Positions 9,042 through 17,604 of a stretch of 64,000 nucleotides of DNA are shown here, in pieces. This DNA is from Minicystis rosea (lineage in GTDB: Bacteria; Myxococcota_A; Polyangia; Polyangiales; Polyangiaceae). Position numbers and translations under genes: made by a program. The stretch's first letter is position 1, and each line of letters begins with the position of its first letter. A model generated the notes under the pieces. The model worked only from the letters and a program-made list of their open reading frames with translations, was not told where the DNA came from and made no database searches. Where the stretch lies: the NCBI GenBank assembly GCA_001931535.1, contig CP016211.1, positions 2,136,501-2,200,500 on the forward strand, read 5' to 3'.

Positions 9042-9551
9042 TTACGGAGCGACTTGGCCCTGCGCCATGGTGCGCGGGCCGTCCTTGAAGAGGATCTCGA
9101 CCTTGCTCGGATCGAGGACCTTCTGCACGACGCCGTCGCCGAACTTGGAGTGGCGCACGAGATCGCCGACGCCGAAGGTCACCGAGATGCGGTAGGGCTT
9201 GAAGGCCGTCGTCGGCTGGCCGGCGATGGCGTGCTCCCACGTCGCGGTCAGCTCGCGCTCGGCGCGCTCCGCACGCTCGGCGCGCGCGGACTTGCTGTTG
9301 CCGCCGCTGCTCGCGCCGCCGCCCGCTGCCTTGCGATCCTCGGCGCGCTTGGCCATGCGCGCATGGGCCGCGTCGCGCTCCGTCTTCGGGCGGCGGTAGA
9401 GGTGGTGGGAGTTACAGGTCTTGCACTCGACCTTCTTCACCACGTCGCCGACCATGGCGATGATGCGGTGAGTGAGATCGAGGCGGCACTTGGTGCAATA
9501 GGCGTCGATTTCGCCGCCGGTCTTGGGCTTCTTCGTGGTCGTCGTCGTCAC
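9042..9551 (-). CDS. Zinc-ribbon protein with C-terminal tudor/KOW-like domain
   Basis: 169 residues. Two CxxC pairs (AYCTKC at residues about 18-23 and VECKTC at about 42-47) form a probable zinc ribbon, followed by HHLYRRPKTERD. A charged Ala/Arg/Glu linker (RAERAERAERE) leads to a C-terminal beta-barrel-like segment, FGVGDLVRHSKFGDGVVQKV, ending VEILFKDGPRTMA. The latter resembles the small domain at the C-terminus of UvrD/PcrA helicases and CarD-like proteins, which binds RNA polymerase; a role in transcription is therefore plausible but unproven. It overlaps the upstream gene by 4 bp (ATGA), so the two form an operon. Confidence 0.7.
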   Translation of the reverse strand: MTTTTTKKPKTGGEIDAYCTKCRLDLTHRIIAMVGDVVKKVECKTCNSHHLYRRPKTERDAAHARMAKRAEDRKAAGGGASSGGNSKSARAERAERAERELTATWEHAIAGQPTTAFKPYRISVTFGVGDLVRHSKFGDGVVQKVLDPSKVEILFKDGPRTMAQGQVAP

Positions 9552-10090
9552 TGATCCTCGCGCCCCTTGCGCTCGCGCCTAGCGTCCTTGCCGCGGTCCT
9601 TCACCGATACTTGAGCCGTCACTTCGGGCTTCGGCAGCTTGCGTCCTGTCTCGCCCGGCTCACCTTCGTCACCGTCCGTCTTCCTCACCGCCGCGTCGTT
9701 GGGAATGAAGCGAATCTCGGTCTTGATCTCGAAGGAGAGCTTCGTCAGGACCTTGGTGATCTCGTCCGCGAACTGCGTCTGCTCGAGCACGTCGCGGATC
9801 TCCTTCGCCACGACACGGTACAGACCGTTCTTGGTGTCGTCGATCTGATGGTAGAGGTAGTGAAGGACCTCCTTCGGCAGCTTGAGCTCCTGCACGAGGT
9901 GGCGGAGATTCTCCGGGCCCTCGGCGAGGCGCGAGGCGCCGGACTCCACGGCCCGCTCCACCGCGCGTTTCAAGATCTCCGGGATGGCACGCTCGAACAG
10001 GCGTTTCCGCTCCTGGTCGCCCCTCTCGGCTTCAGGCCGGTCAGGGCCTTCGGCTTCCTCCCGGAACGGCAGGTCTTCGTTCTCGCCCAT
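9548..10090 (-). CDS. Conserved acidic helical protein of unknown function
   Basis: 180 residues. Both ends are highly charged and probably disordered (residues 1-28 acidic, last 35 basic/acidic mixed). The core, about residues 30-145, is helical and looks conserved: AIPEILKRAVERAVESGASR, LPKEVLHYLYHQIDDTKNGL, VVAKEIRDVLEQTQFADEI and LSFEIKTEIRFIPND. No catalytic motif, signal peptide or membrane segment is seen. It is translationally coupled to the zinc-ribbon/KOW-like gene downstream, which suggests the two proteins act together. I do not recognise a named family. Confidence 0.65.
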   Translation of the reverse strand: MGENEDLPFREEAEGPDRPEAERGDQERKRLFERAIPEILKRAVERAVESGASRLAEGPENLRHLVQELKLPKEVLHYLYHQIDDTKNGLYRVVAKEIRDVLEQTQFADEITKVLTKLSFEIKTEIRFIPNDAAVRKTDGDEGEPGETGRKLPKPEVTAQVSVKDRGKDARRERKGREDQ

Positions 10091-10203
10091 GAACCTTTGG
10101 CGCGGCGCGTCCGCGGCCTCACTTACTGGTCCCTCTAGTGGGCCGCGTCAATCGCGTCAACCGCGGGTTTTTCGTGCGGGCGCCGCGCGGGCCGGCCGGC
10201 ACC

Positions 10204-10859
10204 TCAAGGCCGTTTCGGCCCGGGCGTTCGCAGCACCCAAACCTCGGCGGCAAAGCGGCCGCTGCCGCGCTTGGCGGAGACCTCGAAGGTGTAGCGATCG
10301 TCCTCGAGCGGGCACACCGGGCGATCGGGGTGAACGATGGGCCACGCGTCCTCGCCGTGATCGGCGGCGAGGGCTGCGCCGCGGCTCGATCGCAGCACCA
10401 CGTCGAGATCGGCGACGTTCGGCTCGGCGACGGCGAAGATGCGGTAACACTCGCCGCGATGAGCCTCGAAGGTCTCCGTGATCGCCGGCCCGCCTTCGCG
10501 CACCGCGCCTTCGAGCGGTTGCTTCGAGAGGCGCTTCATCCCGTTCTCCGGCCCACAGAGAACGGAGAGGCGTGTGACGTCCTTCACGGGCTCGCCGGTG
10601 GGATGAAAGCCGCCGTAGCACTGCACCCACGGTCCGCCGACGCGCACCGGCGGCGTGGGCGCGTCCGGCGCTTCTGCAGAGGTCGCGGCGTCGGGGGACG
10701 CGCCTCCATCCAACGCGAGCGAGCGCGGGCTCAACGAGGGCGGGGAGCGACGGTGGTCGGCGCGGTGTCGGCGGCGTCGGGCTGCTCCCACGGATGGTTG
10801 CGGCGCTCGCACGCGGAGAGCCCGGAGAGCGAGAGGACCGCGATCGACAAGGCGCGCAC
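10204..10859 (-). CDS. Lipoprotein of unknown function (frameshifted near 10743)
   Basis: About 218 residues if one base is restored. Starting at the GTG at 10859, the first frame encodes a good lipoprotein signal (RALSIAVLSLSGLSAC) and a linker, then hits a stop. The next frame carries on at once with PPSLSPRSLALDGGASPDA and a solid mature domain: QCYGGFHPTGEPVKDVTRLS, CGPENGMKRLSKQPLEGAV, ECYRIFAVAEPNVADLDVVL and a final FAAEVWVLR. The switch sits at a run of four G on the plus strand (10742-10745). Without the repair the protein would lack any signal. The mature domain, about 145 residues with three or four cysteines, is not one I recognise. Confidence 0.65.
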
Positions 10860-10954
10860 GCACGCCTTATACCCCGACCTTGCGGGTCGTGAGGTAGAGT
10901 GCGCGCGATGGATCGCTGGACGACGGGTGATGGGATGGGGCCCTCCGAGGTGGC

Positions 10955-12124
10955 GTGCCGCGGGTGAGCGCGAAGAAGAAGACCGGGAGCCAGCTCCGCC
11001 TCTTCCAACCGGAGGCCGCCGCGCCGATGGATCCCGCGGCGCGCGACCGCGAGATCGCCCGCGCGCTCGGGGCTTGGTTCGACGCGAGCGCGCGCGATCT
11101 GCCGTGGCGGCGCGACCGCCGTCCCTACGCGGTGTGGCTCAGCGAGATCATGCTCCAGCAGACCCGCGTGGAGACGGTGATCCCTTATTTCGAGCGGTTT
11201 TTGCAGCGCTATCCGGACGTGGGTGCGCTGGCGGCGGCCGAGCTCGACGACGTGCTTCATCTGTGGAGCGGCCTCGGTTACTACCGCCGCGCTCGCCAGC
11301 TCCACGCGGCTGCGCGTGAGGTGACCGAGCGTTATGGGGGCGCTTTCCCGGCTGAAGCGGCGGCTTTGCGCGAGCTGCCCGGCGTGGGCGCGTACACGGC
11401 CGGCGCCGTGAGCAGCATCGCGTACGGCAAGCAGGAGCCGCTCGTGGATGGGAACGTGGCCCGCGTGCTCGCACGCGTGGAGGCGATCGATGCTTCGATC
11501 AAGAGCCCCGAGACCATCAAGCGTCTGTGGGCCACCGCGGCGCGGATGCTGCCGAAGGATCGGCCCGGCCGCTTCAACGAGGCGCTCATGGAGCTCGGCG
11601 CCACCGTGTGCACGCCGCGCGATCCGCGCTGCGAGACGTGCCCGCTCGCCCGCATGTGCGCGGCGCGGGCGTCAGGGCGCGAGCGCGAGCTGCCGATCGT
11701 GGAGAGCAAGCGGCCCGTGCCGGTGGTCGAGATGGTGGCGATCGTGATCGAGGACCCGAAGACGGGCGCCATTCTCTTTGCGAGGCGCCGTGAGGGCGGC
11801 CTGTTCGGAGGCTTGTGGGAGCCGCCCATGGTCGAGGCGCTCTCCGTCGACGACGCCCGCGCGGGGCTCGAAGCGCTGGGCGTGGCGATCGGCCGGGCGC
11901 GGCTCCGCGAGGCGGGCCGGGTCACGCACGTGCTCACGCACCGGCGCATGGAAGTGCTGGTCGCATCGGGGCGGCGGACGGCGGGCTCCGCCGCGCAGGA
12001 AGCGCTCGGAGAGCCTTACGAAAAGGCGTCCTGGCTCGATCCGGAGCGGCCGGGCGTGGGCGTGTCGACGCTGGCCCGGAAGATCATCGAGACGGCGAGC
12101 AACGCGGCTCGACAAAGGGATTGA
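10955..12124 (+). CDS. mutY: A/G-specific adenine DNA glycosylase MutY
   Basis: 389 residues. MutY removes adenine mispaired with 8-oxoguanine in base-excision repair. Visible landmarks: the catalytic Glu in WLSEIMLQQTRV (about residue 55), the helix-hairpin-helix LPGVGAYTAGAV, the catalytic Asp in VDGNVARVLAR, and the iron-sulphur cluster loop with C-x6-C-x2-C-x5-C spacing (CTPRDPRCETCPLARMC). The C-terminal third (VVEMVAIVIEDPKTGAILFA to LDPERPGVGVSTLARKIIE) is the NUDIX-like 8-oxoG recognition domain. The GTG at 10955 is the longest start; a second GTG at 10967 is possible. Complete and in frame. Confidence 0.93.
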   Translation: MPRVSAKKKTGSQLRLFQPEAAAPMDPAARDREIARALGAWFDASARDLPWRRDRRPYAVWLSEIMLQQTRVETVIPYFERFLQRYPDVGALAAAELDDVLHLWSGLGYYRRARQLHAAAREVTERYGGAFPAEAAALRELPGVGAYTAGAVSSIAYGKQEPLVDGNVARVLARVEAIDASIKSPETIKRLWATAARMLPKDRPGRFNEALMELGATVCTPRDPRCETCPLARMCAARASGRERELPIVESKRPVPVVEMVAIVIEDPKTGAILFARRREGGLFGGLWEPPMVEALSVDDARAGLEALGVAIGRARLREAGRVTHVLTHRRMEVLVASGRRTAGSAAQEALGEPYEKASWLDPERPGVGVSTLARKIIETASNAARQRD

Positions 12125-12224
12125 CTCCATGCGGCTCGCGGCCAGGATCGCCGGTCGGAGGTCGAGCATGACGTCGAAGCTTCGCGCAGGCCGTCGGGGG
12201 TGGGAGCGCGAGCCAGTCTCCGCG

Positions 12225-12750
12225 ATGAGCGAGCGCGTGGCCGATGCGGCCGTGGTCGATCCCGAGCTGGAGGCCGAGGTGGCCGCGGTCGCCGCTTGGT
12301 TCGGCGCGCTCCCGGCCGAGCTTCGCGACTACTTCGACCGCGAGGCGCAGAGCGGTCGCGAGGCCTACCCCTGGCCGTGATCCCTGCGCTCCGGCACATC
12401 CTCGGGACGCACACGTTCCTGTCGCGGCGCCACGGATGGAAGGCACCGCTCGACGAGATCATGGTGCAAGGCTGCTTGAAGGAAGCGCGCCTCCTCGCGG
12501 CCGAAGAGCGGGATGAGCCGGCGGCGCTCTTCTACGTCTTCTGCAAGGCGTGGTCGCGCCTCGGCGATGCCTGCGCGGTGCTCCCCGATCTGCTCAGCAG
12601 GAACCACGCGCGCCGCGTCGGTCTCGAGCTCACCGCGACGCCCGAAGAGCAGCGCGCCCTCCGCCTGCGCATCGGCGGGGCAGCGTGCCGTTCACCGAGG
12701 TTCGTGATTGGTTCGAATCGCACGCGCGCCGCGCGGCGCCGCGAGCCTGA
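12225..12750 (+). CDS. Hypothetical protein, broken by two single-base losses
   Basis: About 175 residues if two bases are restored. Frame 1 from ATG 12225 gives a helical acidic start (ELEAEVAAVAAWFGALPAEL, DYFDREAQSGREAYP); frame 2 takes over at the C4 run at 12368-12371 with LAVIPALRHILGTHTFLSRR, EIMVQGCLKEARLLAAEE and ALFYVFCKAWSRLGDACAVL; frame 3 takes over at the G4 run at 12677-12680 with GSVPFTEVRDWFESHARR and a stop at 12748-12750. Each join is in register and gives continuous sensible protein. An ATG at 12168 is an alternative start. I do not recognise the family. It converges on the Gly/Ser-rich lipoprotein. Confidence 0.55.
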
Positions 12751-12774
12751 GCGCGCCGTAGCGAGCGCGCTCCG

Positions 12775-13602
12775 TCACCCCGCGTCCGCGCCGCCGGTTC
12801 CGCCCGAGCTGCTGCTCGCCGCGCTGCTCGAGCTGCTGCTCGCGCCACCGCCCGCGCCGCCGGAACCTGCAGAGCTGCTGCTCGCGCCGCCGCCCGCGCC
12901 GCCCGTGCCCGCAGAGCTGCTGCTCGCGCCGCCGCCAGCGCCGCCTGTGCCCGCAGAGCTGCTGCTCGTGCCGCCGCCCGCGCCGCCGGTGCCGCCCGAG
13001 CTGCTGCTCGCGGTTGCGCCGCCGGTGCCGCCGGAGCTGCTGCTCGCGGTCGCGCCGCCGGTGCCGCCGGAGCTGCTGCTGCTCCCCGACGAGGAGCTCG
13101 CGCCGCCGCAGGATTGCTTGGTCGTGACCTTCACCGTCGCGCTCAGTGACGACGTGCCCGCGTCGGACGTCCCGGCGTCGGCGGCGGGCTTCCACGGGAG
13201 GCCGTCGTCGCCCATGAGCTGCACGGTGAGCTCGAAATCACCGTAGTGGTTCGCGATCTTTCCCGCGAACTTCATGTCGATCACCGAGGTGGCCGACGCG
13301 TTGTTGTCCTGCCCGTTGACCTTGAGCGCGACGTACCCGCAGTTCGCGCAGCCGTCGCACGTGCCCGGGGCGCGAATGAGGAGGTTCGTGGTGGACAGCA
13401 CCACGGGGATGTAGGCGTCGGGCCCATCGGACACTTCCACGCAGACGCTGTCGGCCGGGCTGGCGATGGCGAGCGTCGGCGGATCGAGGCTGCAGCCCGT
13501 GTCGGTCGTGGTGCCGCTGGTCTCGGTCGAGCACGAGGGCGCGCCCGCCGCGACGGCGGCGGCGAGGGCGATGGCAGAGGCGGCAGCGAAGGCTCGACGC
13601 AT
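12775..13602 (-). CDS. Lipoprotein with long C-terminal Gly/Ser/Ala repeat tail
   Basis: 275 residues from the ATG at 13602, chosen to place a lipoprotein signal at the N-terminus (AVAAGAPSCSTE); a further 14 upstream in-frame codons are not needed. Residues about 35-160 form the only ordered part, with a paired-Cys block (GTCDGCANCGYVALKVNGQD) and a beta-rich stretch (NHYGDFELTVQLMGDDGLPW), recalling an immunoglobulin-like surface domain. The last 110 residues are imperfect SSSSAGTGGAGGGA repeats, encoded by a visibly repetitive stretch at 12790-13090. The tail is at the C-terminus, unlike most lipoproteins here whose linker follows the signal. Confidence 0.75.
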   Translation of the reverse strand: MRRAFAAASAIALAAAVAAGAPSCSTETSGTTTDTGCSLDPPTLAIASPADSVCVEVSDGPDAYIPVVLSTTNLLIRAPGTCDGCANCGYVALKVNGQDNNASATSVIDMKFAGKIANHYGDFELTVQLMGDDGLPWKPAADAGTSDAGTSSLSATVKVTTKQSCGGASSSSGSSSSSGGTGGATASSSSGGTGGATASSSSGGTGGAGGGTSSSSAGTGGAGGGASSSSAGTGGAGGGASSSSAGSGGAGGGASSSSSSAASSSSGGTGGADAG

Positions 13603-13943
13603 GGCCGGCGTTCTAGCCCATTCGGCGCCCGTTGCACCAGCCACCGCGGTTCATGAACGACGCGGAAAGCTCGCCCCGCACGGTGAGCCACACGGGCGGG
13701 GGCACGCCCGCCGCCCCGAGGACCGTGCCGCGGGCGCCCCACACACCGCGATCTACCGCGGTTTCCCGGACGCTTCGTCGCTTCGGGCCCGCGCCGGTCG
13801 CTTCGGAGCGCGTTCACGCGCCGCGCGTGCGCACGAGCGCCGGTCCTGGATGCGGCGCGTCTCCGGTGAGGAGGGCTTCGCCGACGCGCGTAGACGTGCG
13901 ATCGCGCTTCCGTTCTCGGCGGGGCCCATTACCCTGGCGGCGC
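13603..13943. other. Divergent intergenic region without a supported gene
   Basis: 341 bp between the minus-strand lipoprotein and the plus-strand HAD gene. No frame shows motifs or a plausible start with ribosome-binding site. Promoters for both flanks are expected; none identified. Confidence 0.45.
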
Positions 13944-14648
13944 GTGGGCACGATCGCTTTCTTCGATTTCGACGGCACCCTCATTCGTCACGACGCCGGC
14001 GTCCTCTGCGCCATCCCGTGTGCGCGCCGCGGCCTCTTGGGCCCGCGGATCTTCGCCGAGCTGGTCAGCACGTGGGCGCTCAGCAAGATCGGCGTGCGCA
14101 CACGCACCGATGCCATGCGGGTCGGCTTCCGGACCTATGCGGGCCGCAGCCTCGCCGAGCTCCGCGGCATCATGCAGGAGCTCTACGACGCGTACTTCAA
14201 GCCCGACCTCTCGCCCGCCACGCTGGAGCGCGTCGAGCATCACCGCGCCGCCGGCCATCGGCTCGTCATCCTCACGGCCTCGGCGTTCTTCGTCGCGGAG
14301 CCGATCGCCCGTGATCTCGGCTTCGACGAGGTCTTCGGCACGCAGGTCTGCTTCGCGGACGATCGCTGCACCGGCGTGGTCGACGGCCCGATCGTCGAGG
14401 GCGCGGTGAAGCTCACGGCCGCGCGCGACATGGCCGCGCGCGAAGGGATCGATCTGTCGAGCTGCGTCTTCTACACCGATCACGTCTCGGACCTCCCGCT
14501 CCTCGAGGCGGTCGGCACGCCCGTCGCGGTCGGTCCCAACCGCCCGCTCGCCCGGGTCGCGCGGGAGCGCGGTTACCGCATCCTCGAGCACGATGTCCCC
14601 TCCGGCGCCTACCCAGTGGCCGGGATCGGCTCTAAGCTCGCGCCGTGA
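13944..14648 (+). CDS. HAD-superfamily (subfamily IB) phosphatase, SerB-like
   Basis: 234 residues from the GTG at 13944, just before the nucleophile motif FFDFDGTLIRHD (DxDGT), preceded by GGCGG. Motif II is ILTASAFFVAEPIA, and motifs III/IV are HVSDLPLLEAVG with Lys at VKLTAARDMAARE; the GTQVCFADDRCTGVVDG cap/strand region is typical of HAD-IB enzymes such as phosphoserine phosphatase-like hydrolases. A small phosphomonoester substrate is expected. The stop overlaps the start of bolA by 3 bases, so the HAD gene, bolA and probably the metallophosphoesterase form one operon. Confidence 0.85.
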   Translation: MGTIAFFDFDGTLIRHDAGVLCAIPCARRGLLGPRIFAELVSTWALSKIGVRTRTDAMRVGFRTYAGRSLAELRGIMQELYDAYFKPDLSPATLERVEHHRAAGHRLVILTASAFFVAEPIARDLGFDEVFGTQVCFADDRCTGVVDGPIVEGAVKLTAARDMAAREGIDLSSCVFYTDHVSDLPLLEAVGTPVAVGPNRPLARVARERGYRILEHDVPSGAYPVAGIGSKLAP

Positions 14649-14968
14649 AGATGCAGCAGCAGATCGAGGGCAAGCTCGGCGACGCGCTCGCGCCCGCGCA
14701 CCTCGAGGTGATCAACGAAAGCTCCATGCACTCCGTCCCGCCCGGCTCGGAGACGCATTTCAAAGTCCTGGTGGTGAGCGCCGCCTTCGAGGGACAGAAC
14801 CTCGTCGCCCGCCACCGACGCGTGAACGAGATCCTGCGCGACGAGCTGCGCTCCGGCGTGCATGCGCTGAGCATCCGCGCGCTCACGCCCTCGCAGTGGG
14901 AGGCCGAAGGCGCGGCGGGGTTCGTCTCGCCGAAGTGCCTCGGCGGCTCCAAGGCCGACGCCCACTAG
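14645..14968 (+). CDS. bolA: BolA-family protein
   Basis: 107 residues from the GTG at 14645, overlapping the preceding stop (GTGA). BolA proteins work with monothiol glutaredoxins in iron-sulphur cluster handling and influence the cell envelope. The fold is clear: IEGKLGDALAPAHLEVINES, the loop HSVPPGSETHFKVLVVSAAF, then the DNA-binding-like helix VARHRRVNEILRDELRSGVH and the usual final LSIRALTPSQWE. The conserved RHR..N...E pattern is intact. Length matches the family. Confidence 0.9.
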   Translation: MKMQQQIEGKLGDALAPAHLEVINESSMHSVPPGSETHFKVLVVSAAFEGQNLVARHRRVNEILRDELRSGVHALSIRALTPSQWEAEGAAGFVSPKCLGGSKADAH

Positions 14969-14983
14969 CAAAGCAGACGCGCG

Positions 14984-15802
14984 ATGGATCTCACGATTGC
15001 GTTGATCTCGGATCTCCACTTCGGCCCCGAGGCTCGCTTCGGCGGCAAGCTGCGCAAGCTCACCGCGCACGCCGGTGAGCTCACGCGGGCCTTCGTCGCC
15101 CGCATGAACGAGGTGGTGAAGCCGGACCTCGTGGTGAACCTCGGTGACGACATCGAGGACGAGTCGCGCGAAGTCGATCTCGCTCGCTACACCGAGGCCG
15201 TGAGCACGTTGCGCGGCTGTGACGCCGAGCTCGTGAACGTCGCTGGCAACCACGACGTCATCCACCTCGACGAAGGCGACCTCCTGCGCACTTGGGGCCG
15301 CGAGCCCGGCGGCACGCTCTACTCCTCGTTCGATCGCCAGGGCTTCCATTTCATCGTGCTCCACACGCGCGAGCGCAAAGACCACGACGTCTCCCTCGGC
15401 GACGAGCAGCTCGCCTGGGTCGCGCAGGATCTGAAGGATCATCCCGGGCCGACCGTCGTCCTCATGCATCACAGCGCGGCCGATCAGGAGCTCACCGGCA
15501 ACCGCTGGTTCGAGGGCAGCCCGCACATCTGCTTGGTGCGCGAGCGCCGCAAGCTGCGCGCGCTCTTCGAGGCTCACGGCGACGTGCGCGCCGTCTTCAA
15601 TGGCCACCTGCATTGGAATCACCTCGACGTGATCCGCGGCATTCCTTACGTCACGCTGCAGAGCCTGATCGAGAACCTCGATGACGACGCCCCCGGCCGC
15701 GCCGCCGCGGCCCACGCCGTCGTGCGTCTCTCGCGGAAGCGCATCGTGGTGGAGATCGAGGGCGCCGAGCGGGCACGCTACCAATTCGATCATCGCGACT
15801 GA
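14984..15802 (+). CDS. Calcineurin-like metallophosphoesterase
   Basis: 272 residues. All five dinuclear-metal motifs are present: DLH in LISDLHFGPE (residue about 11), GDD in VVNLGDDIEDES, GNHD in VNVAGNHDVIH, the His in VVLMHHSAADQE, and GHLHWNH near residue 205. This pattern matches cyclic-nucleotide phosphodiesterase/Icc-type enzymes, but the substrate cannot be read from the sequence. No signal peptide, so cytoplasmic. Start 15 bp after the bolA stop suggests co-transcription. Confidence 0.88.
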   Translation: MDLTIALISDLHFGPEARFGGKLRKLTAHAGELTRAFVARMNEVVKPDLVVNLGDDIEDESREVDLARYTEAVSTLRGCDAELVNVAGNHDVIHLDEGDLLRTWGREPGGTLYSSFDRQGFHFIVLHTRERKDHDVSLGDEQLAWVAQDLKDHPGPTVVLMHHSAADQELTGNRWFEGSPHICLVRERRKLRALFEAHGDVRAVFNGHLHWNHLDVIRGIPYVTLQSLIENLDDDAPGRAAAAHAVVRLSRKRIVVEIEGAERARYQFDHRD

Positions 15803-16092
15803 CCATCTCCCGGATCGCGCCGACGCGGGAATTCCAGGCGACGTCGTGTCGCGAGATGCCGAATCGGTCCGCCGTTGCAAGCATGGCTGTCGGCATCCGA
15901 CACGGTGGATGGCGCGTGACGCAGTGCGGTTAGGTGCGCATGCGCGGACCGGCGACGTGGGGGTCTACTGGGATGAACGCTCAGGGACAGTCCGGGGGCA
16001 GGGATGTGGAGATCCCGTGTCCATCGCGCCCGAGACGACCGGCCCTGGCGCGGTGTCTTGCCGCCGCAGCCCAGATGTTAGAGGGTTTGATC

Positions 16093-17604
16093 ATGGCGCG
16101 ATCGCATGGGTTCCTCGCGACGATTACCCTCACCGGGCTCGCGTTTGCCGCGTGCTCGTCCTCGCCGGCCACGACGACCGGCACGACCTCGGGGTCCGGC
16201 GGCAGCACCACGAGCAGCTCGGCGAGCTCGGGTGGGAGCGGCGGTGGCGGTGGTACGGGGGCTGTCGACCAGTCGCCGCCCGAGTGGAACAAGACGGTCA
16301 CGCCGCCGTCGGACGCCGACGCGTCCGCCCAGCGAGAGGCCTGCGGTTACAAGAAGGGCGCGCTTCCCGCGGAGACGCAGGGCGCATCCGTGCCGATGGG
16401 CAAGGACATTCCCATCGACACCATCGTCGTCATGATGATGGAAAACCGCTCCTTCGATCATTACTTCCAGGGCGCAGCCAAGGCCGGGATCACCGACATC
16501 GAGGTCGCTCCCACCACGTTCGAGAATCTCGATCCGGACGGCAAGAGCGTGCCCATCTTCCGTGACTCGACGTATTGCTTCGTCGACACCGCCCACGGTT
16601 GGAGCTCCGTCCACAAGCAGATCAACGGCGGCAAGATGGATGGGTTCGTGACGTCCAACGACGCCACGCACGAGACGCCCATCCCCGGTGTCCCGCTCGA
16701 GATGATGAGCGGCAATCGCGGCATGGGGTACTACGAAGAGGCGGATATCCCCTTCATGTACTGGGCCGCGAAGAACTTCGCGATTGGGGATCACTACCAC
16801 GCGTCCGTCCCCGGCCCGACGTGGCCCAACCGCATGTACCTCTATGCGGCGAGCTCCTTTGGCCGCTCGCACAACTCCTTCCCGGAGAACGTGGAGGCGA
16901 CGCTCTTCGATCACCTCGACGTGCGCGGCGTCCCGTGGCGCATCTACCGCGCGAAGACGCCGTGCTACGCCATCTTCCCCGATCGGATCGTGAAGCTCTT
17001 CGGCACCGACAAGCTCGCCGATCTCGATCAGTTCTTCGTCGACGCCGCGGCGGGCACGCTGCCGAAGGTGGTGTTCATCGACACCGACTTCAGCATCGAC
17101 GACAGCGAGACCTACAAGCAGGACAGCGAGCACCCGCCCGCGATCATGGAGTTCGGGCAGCAGGTGATGGCGAAGGTGGCCGACGCGCTCACCAAGAGCC
17201 CGCAGTGGAAGAGCTCGGCGATGTTCGTCAACTACGACGAGCACGGCGGCCTCTACGATCACGTCCCGCCGCCGAAGGCGTGCGTGCCCGACGACCGCCT
17301 GCCCGACATCGCCGAGCCCGGCGAGGGCTTCGACATGCTCGGCGTGCGCGTGCCGTTCCTGGTGATCTCGCCGTTCGCCAAGAAGGGCTTCGTCGGCCAC
17401 CACGTCTACGATCACACCTCGGTCACCCGCTTCATCGAGGCGCGCTTCACGCTCCCGGCCCTCTCCGGTCGCGACGCCAACGCCGAGGCCCCGTGGGACA
17501 TGTTCGATTTCACCGGCGTGCCCAACGCGACGCCGCCCGCCGTGCTCATCCCCACCATCGACGACACCAAGTCCAGTGCCTGCAAGGCCATCTGGGCTCC
17601 GTAG
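16093..17604 (+). CDS. Phospholipase C-type phosphoesterase lipoprotein
   Basis: 503 residues. The ATG at 16093 follows AGAGGG and begins a lipoprotein signal (TGLAFAACSSSP), then a 45-residue Gly/Ser/Thr linker. The phosphoesterase domain (PF04185 family: phospholipase C, acid phosphatase AcpA) starts with the diagnostic VVMMMENRSFDHYFQG; further signatures are YYEEADIPFMYWAAKNFAIG, DHYHASVPGPTWPNRMYLYA, MFVNYDEHGGLYDHVPPP and LVISPFAKKGFVGHHVYDHT, then SVTRFIEARF. It should hydrolyse phosphoesters at the cell surface. The end overlaps the MauG-like gene by 29 bp. Confidence 0.9.
   Translation: MARSHGFLATITLTGLAFAACSSSPATTTGTTSGSGGSTTSSSASSGGSGGGGGTGAVDQSPPEWNKTVTPPSDADASAQREACGYKKGALPAETQGASVPMGKDIPIDTIVVMMMENRSFDHYFQGAAKAGITDIEVAPTTFENLDPDGKSVPIFRDSTYCFVDTAHGWSSVHKQINGGKMDGFVTSNDATHETPIPGVPLEMMSGNRGMGYYEEADIPFMYWAAKNFAIGDHYHASVPGPTWPNRMYLYAASSFGRSHNSFPENVEATLFDHLDVRGVPWRIYRAKTPCYAIFPDRIVKLFGTDKLADLDQFFVDAAAGTLPKVVFIDTDFSIDDSETYKQDSEHPPAIMEFGQQVMAKVADALTKSPQWKSSAMFVNYDEHGGLYDHVPPPKACVPDDRLPDIAEPGEGFDMLGVRVPFLVISPFAKKGFVGHHVYDHTSVTRFIEARFTLPALSGRDANAEAPWDMFDFTGVPNATPPAVLIPTIDDTKSSACKAIWAP

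Noticed and set aside
14609..15880. A 423-codon open frame on the minus strand
   Set aside because: Antisense to bolA and the metallophosphoesterase, whose motifs are unmistakable on the plus strand.
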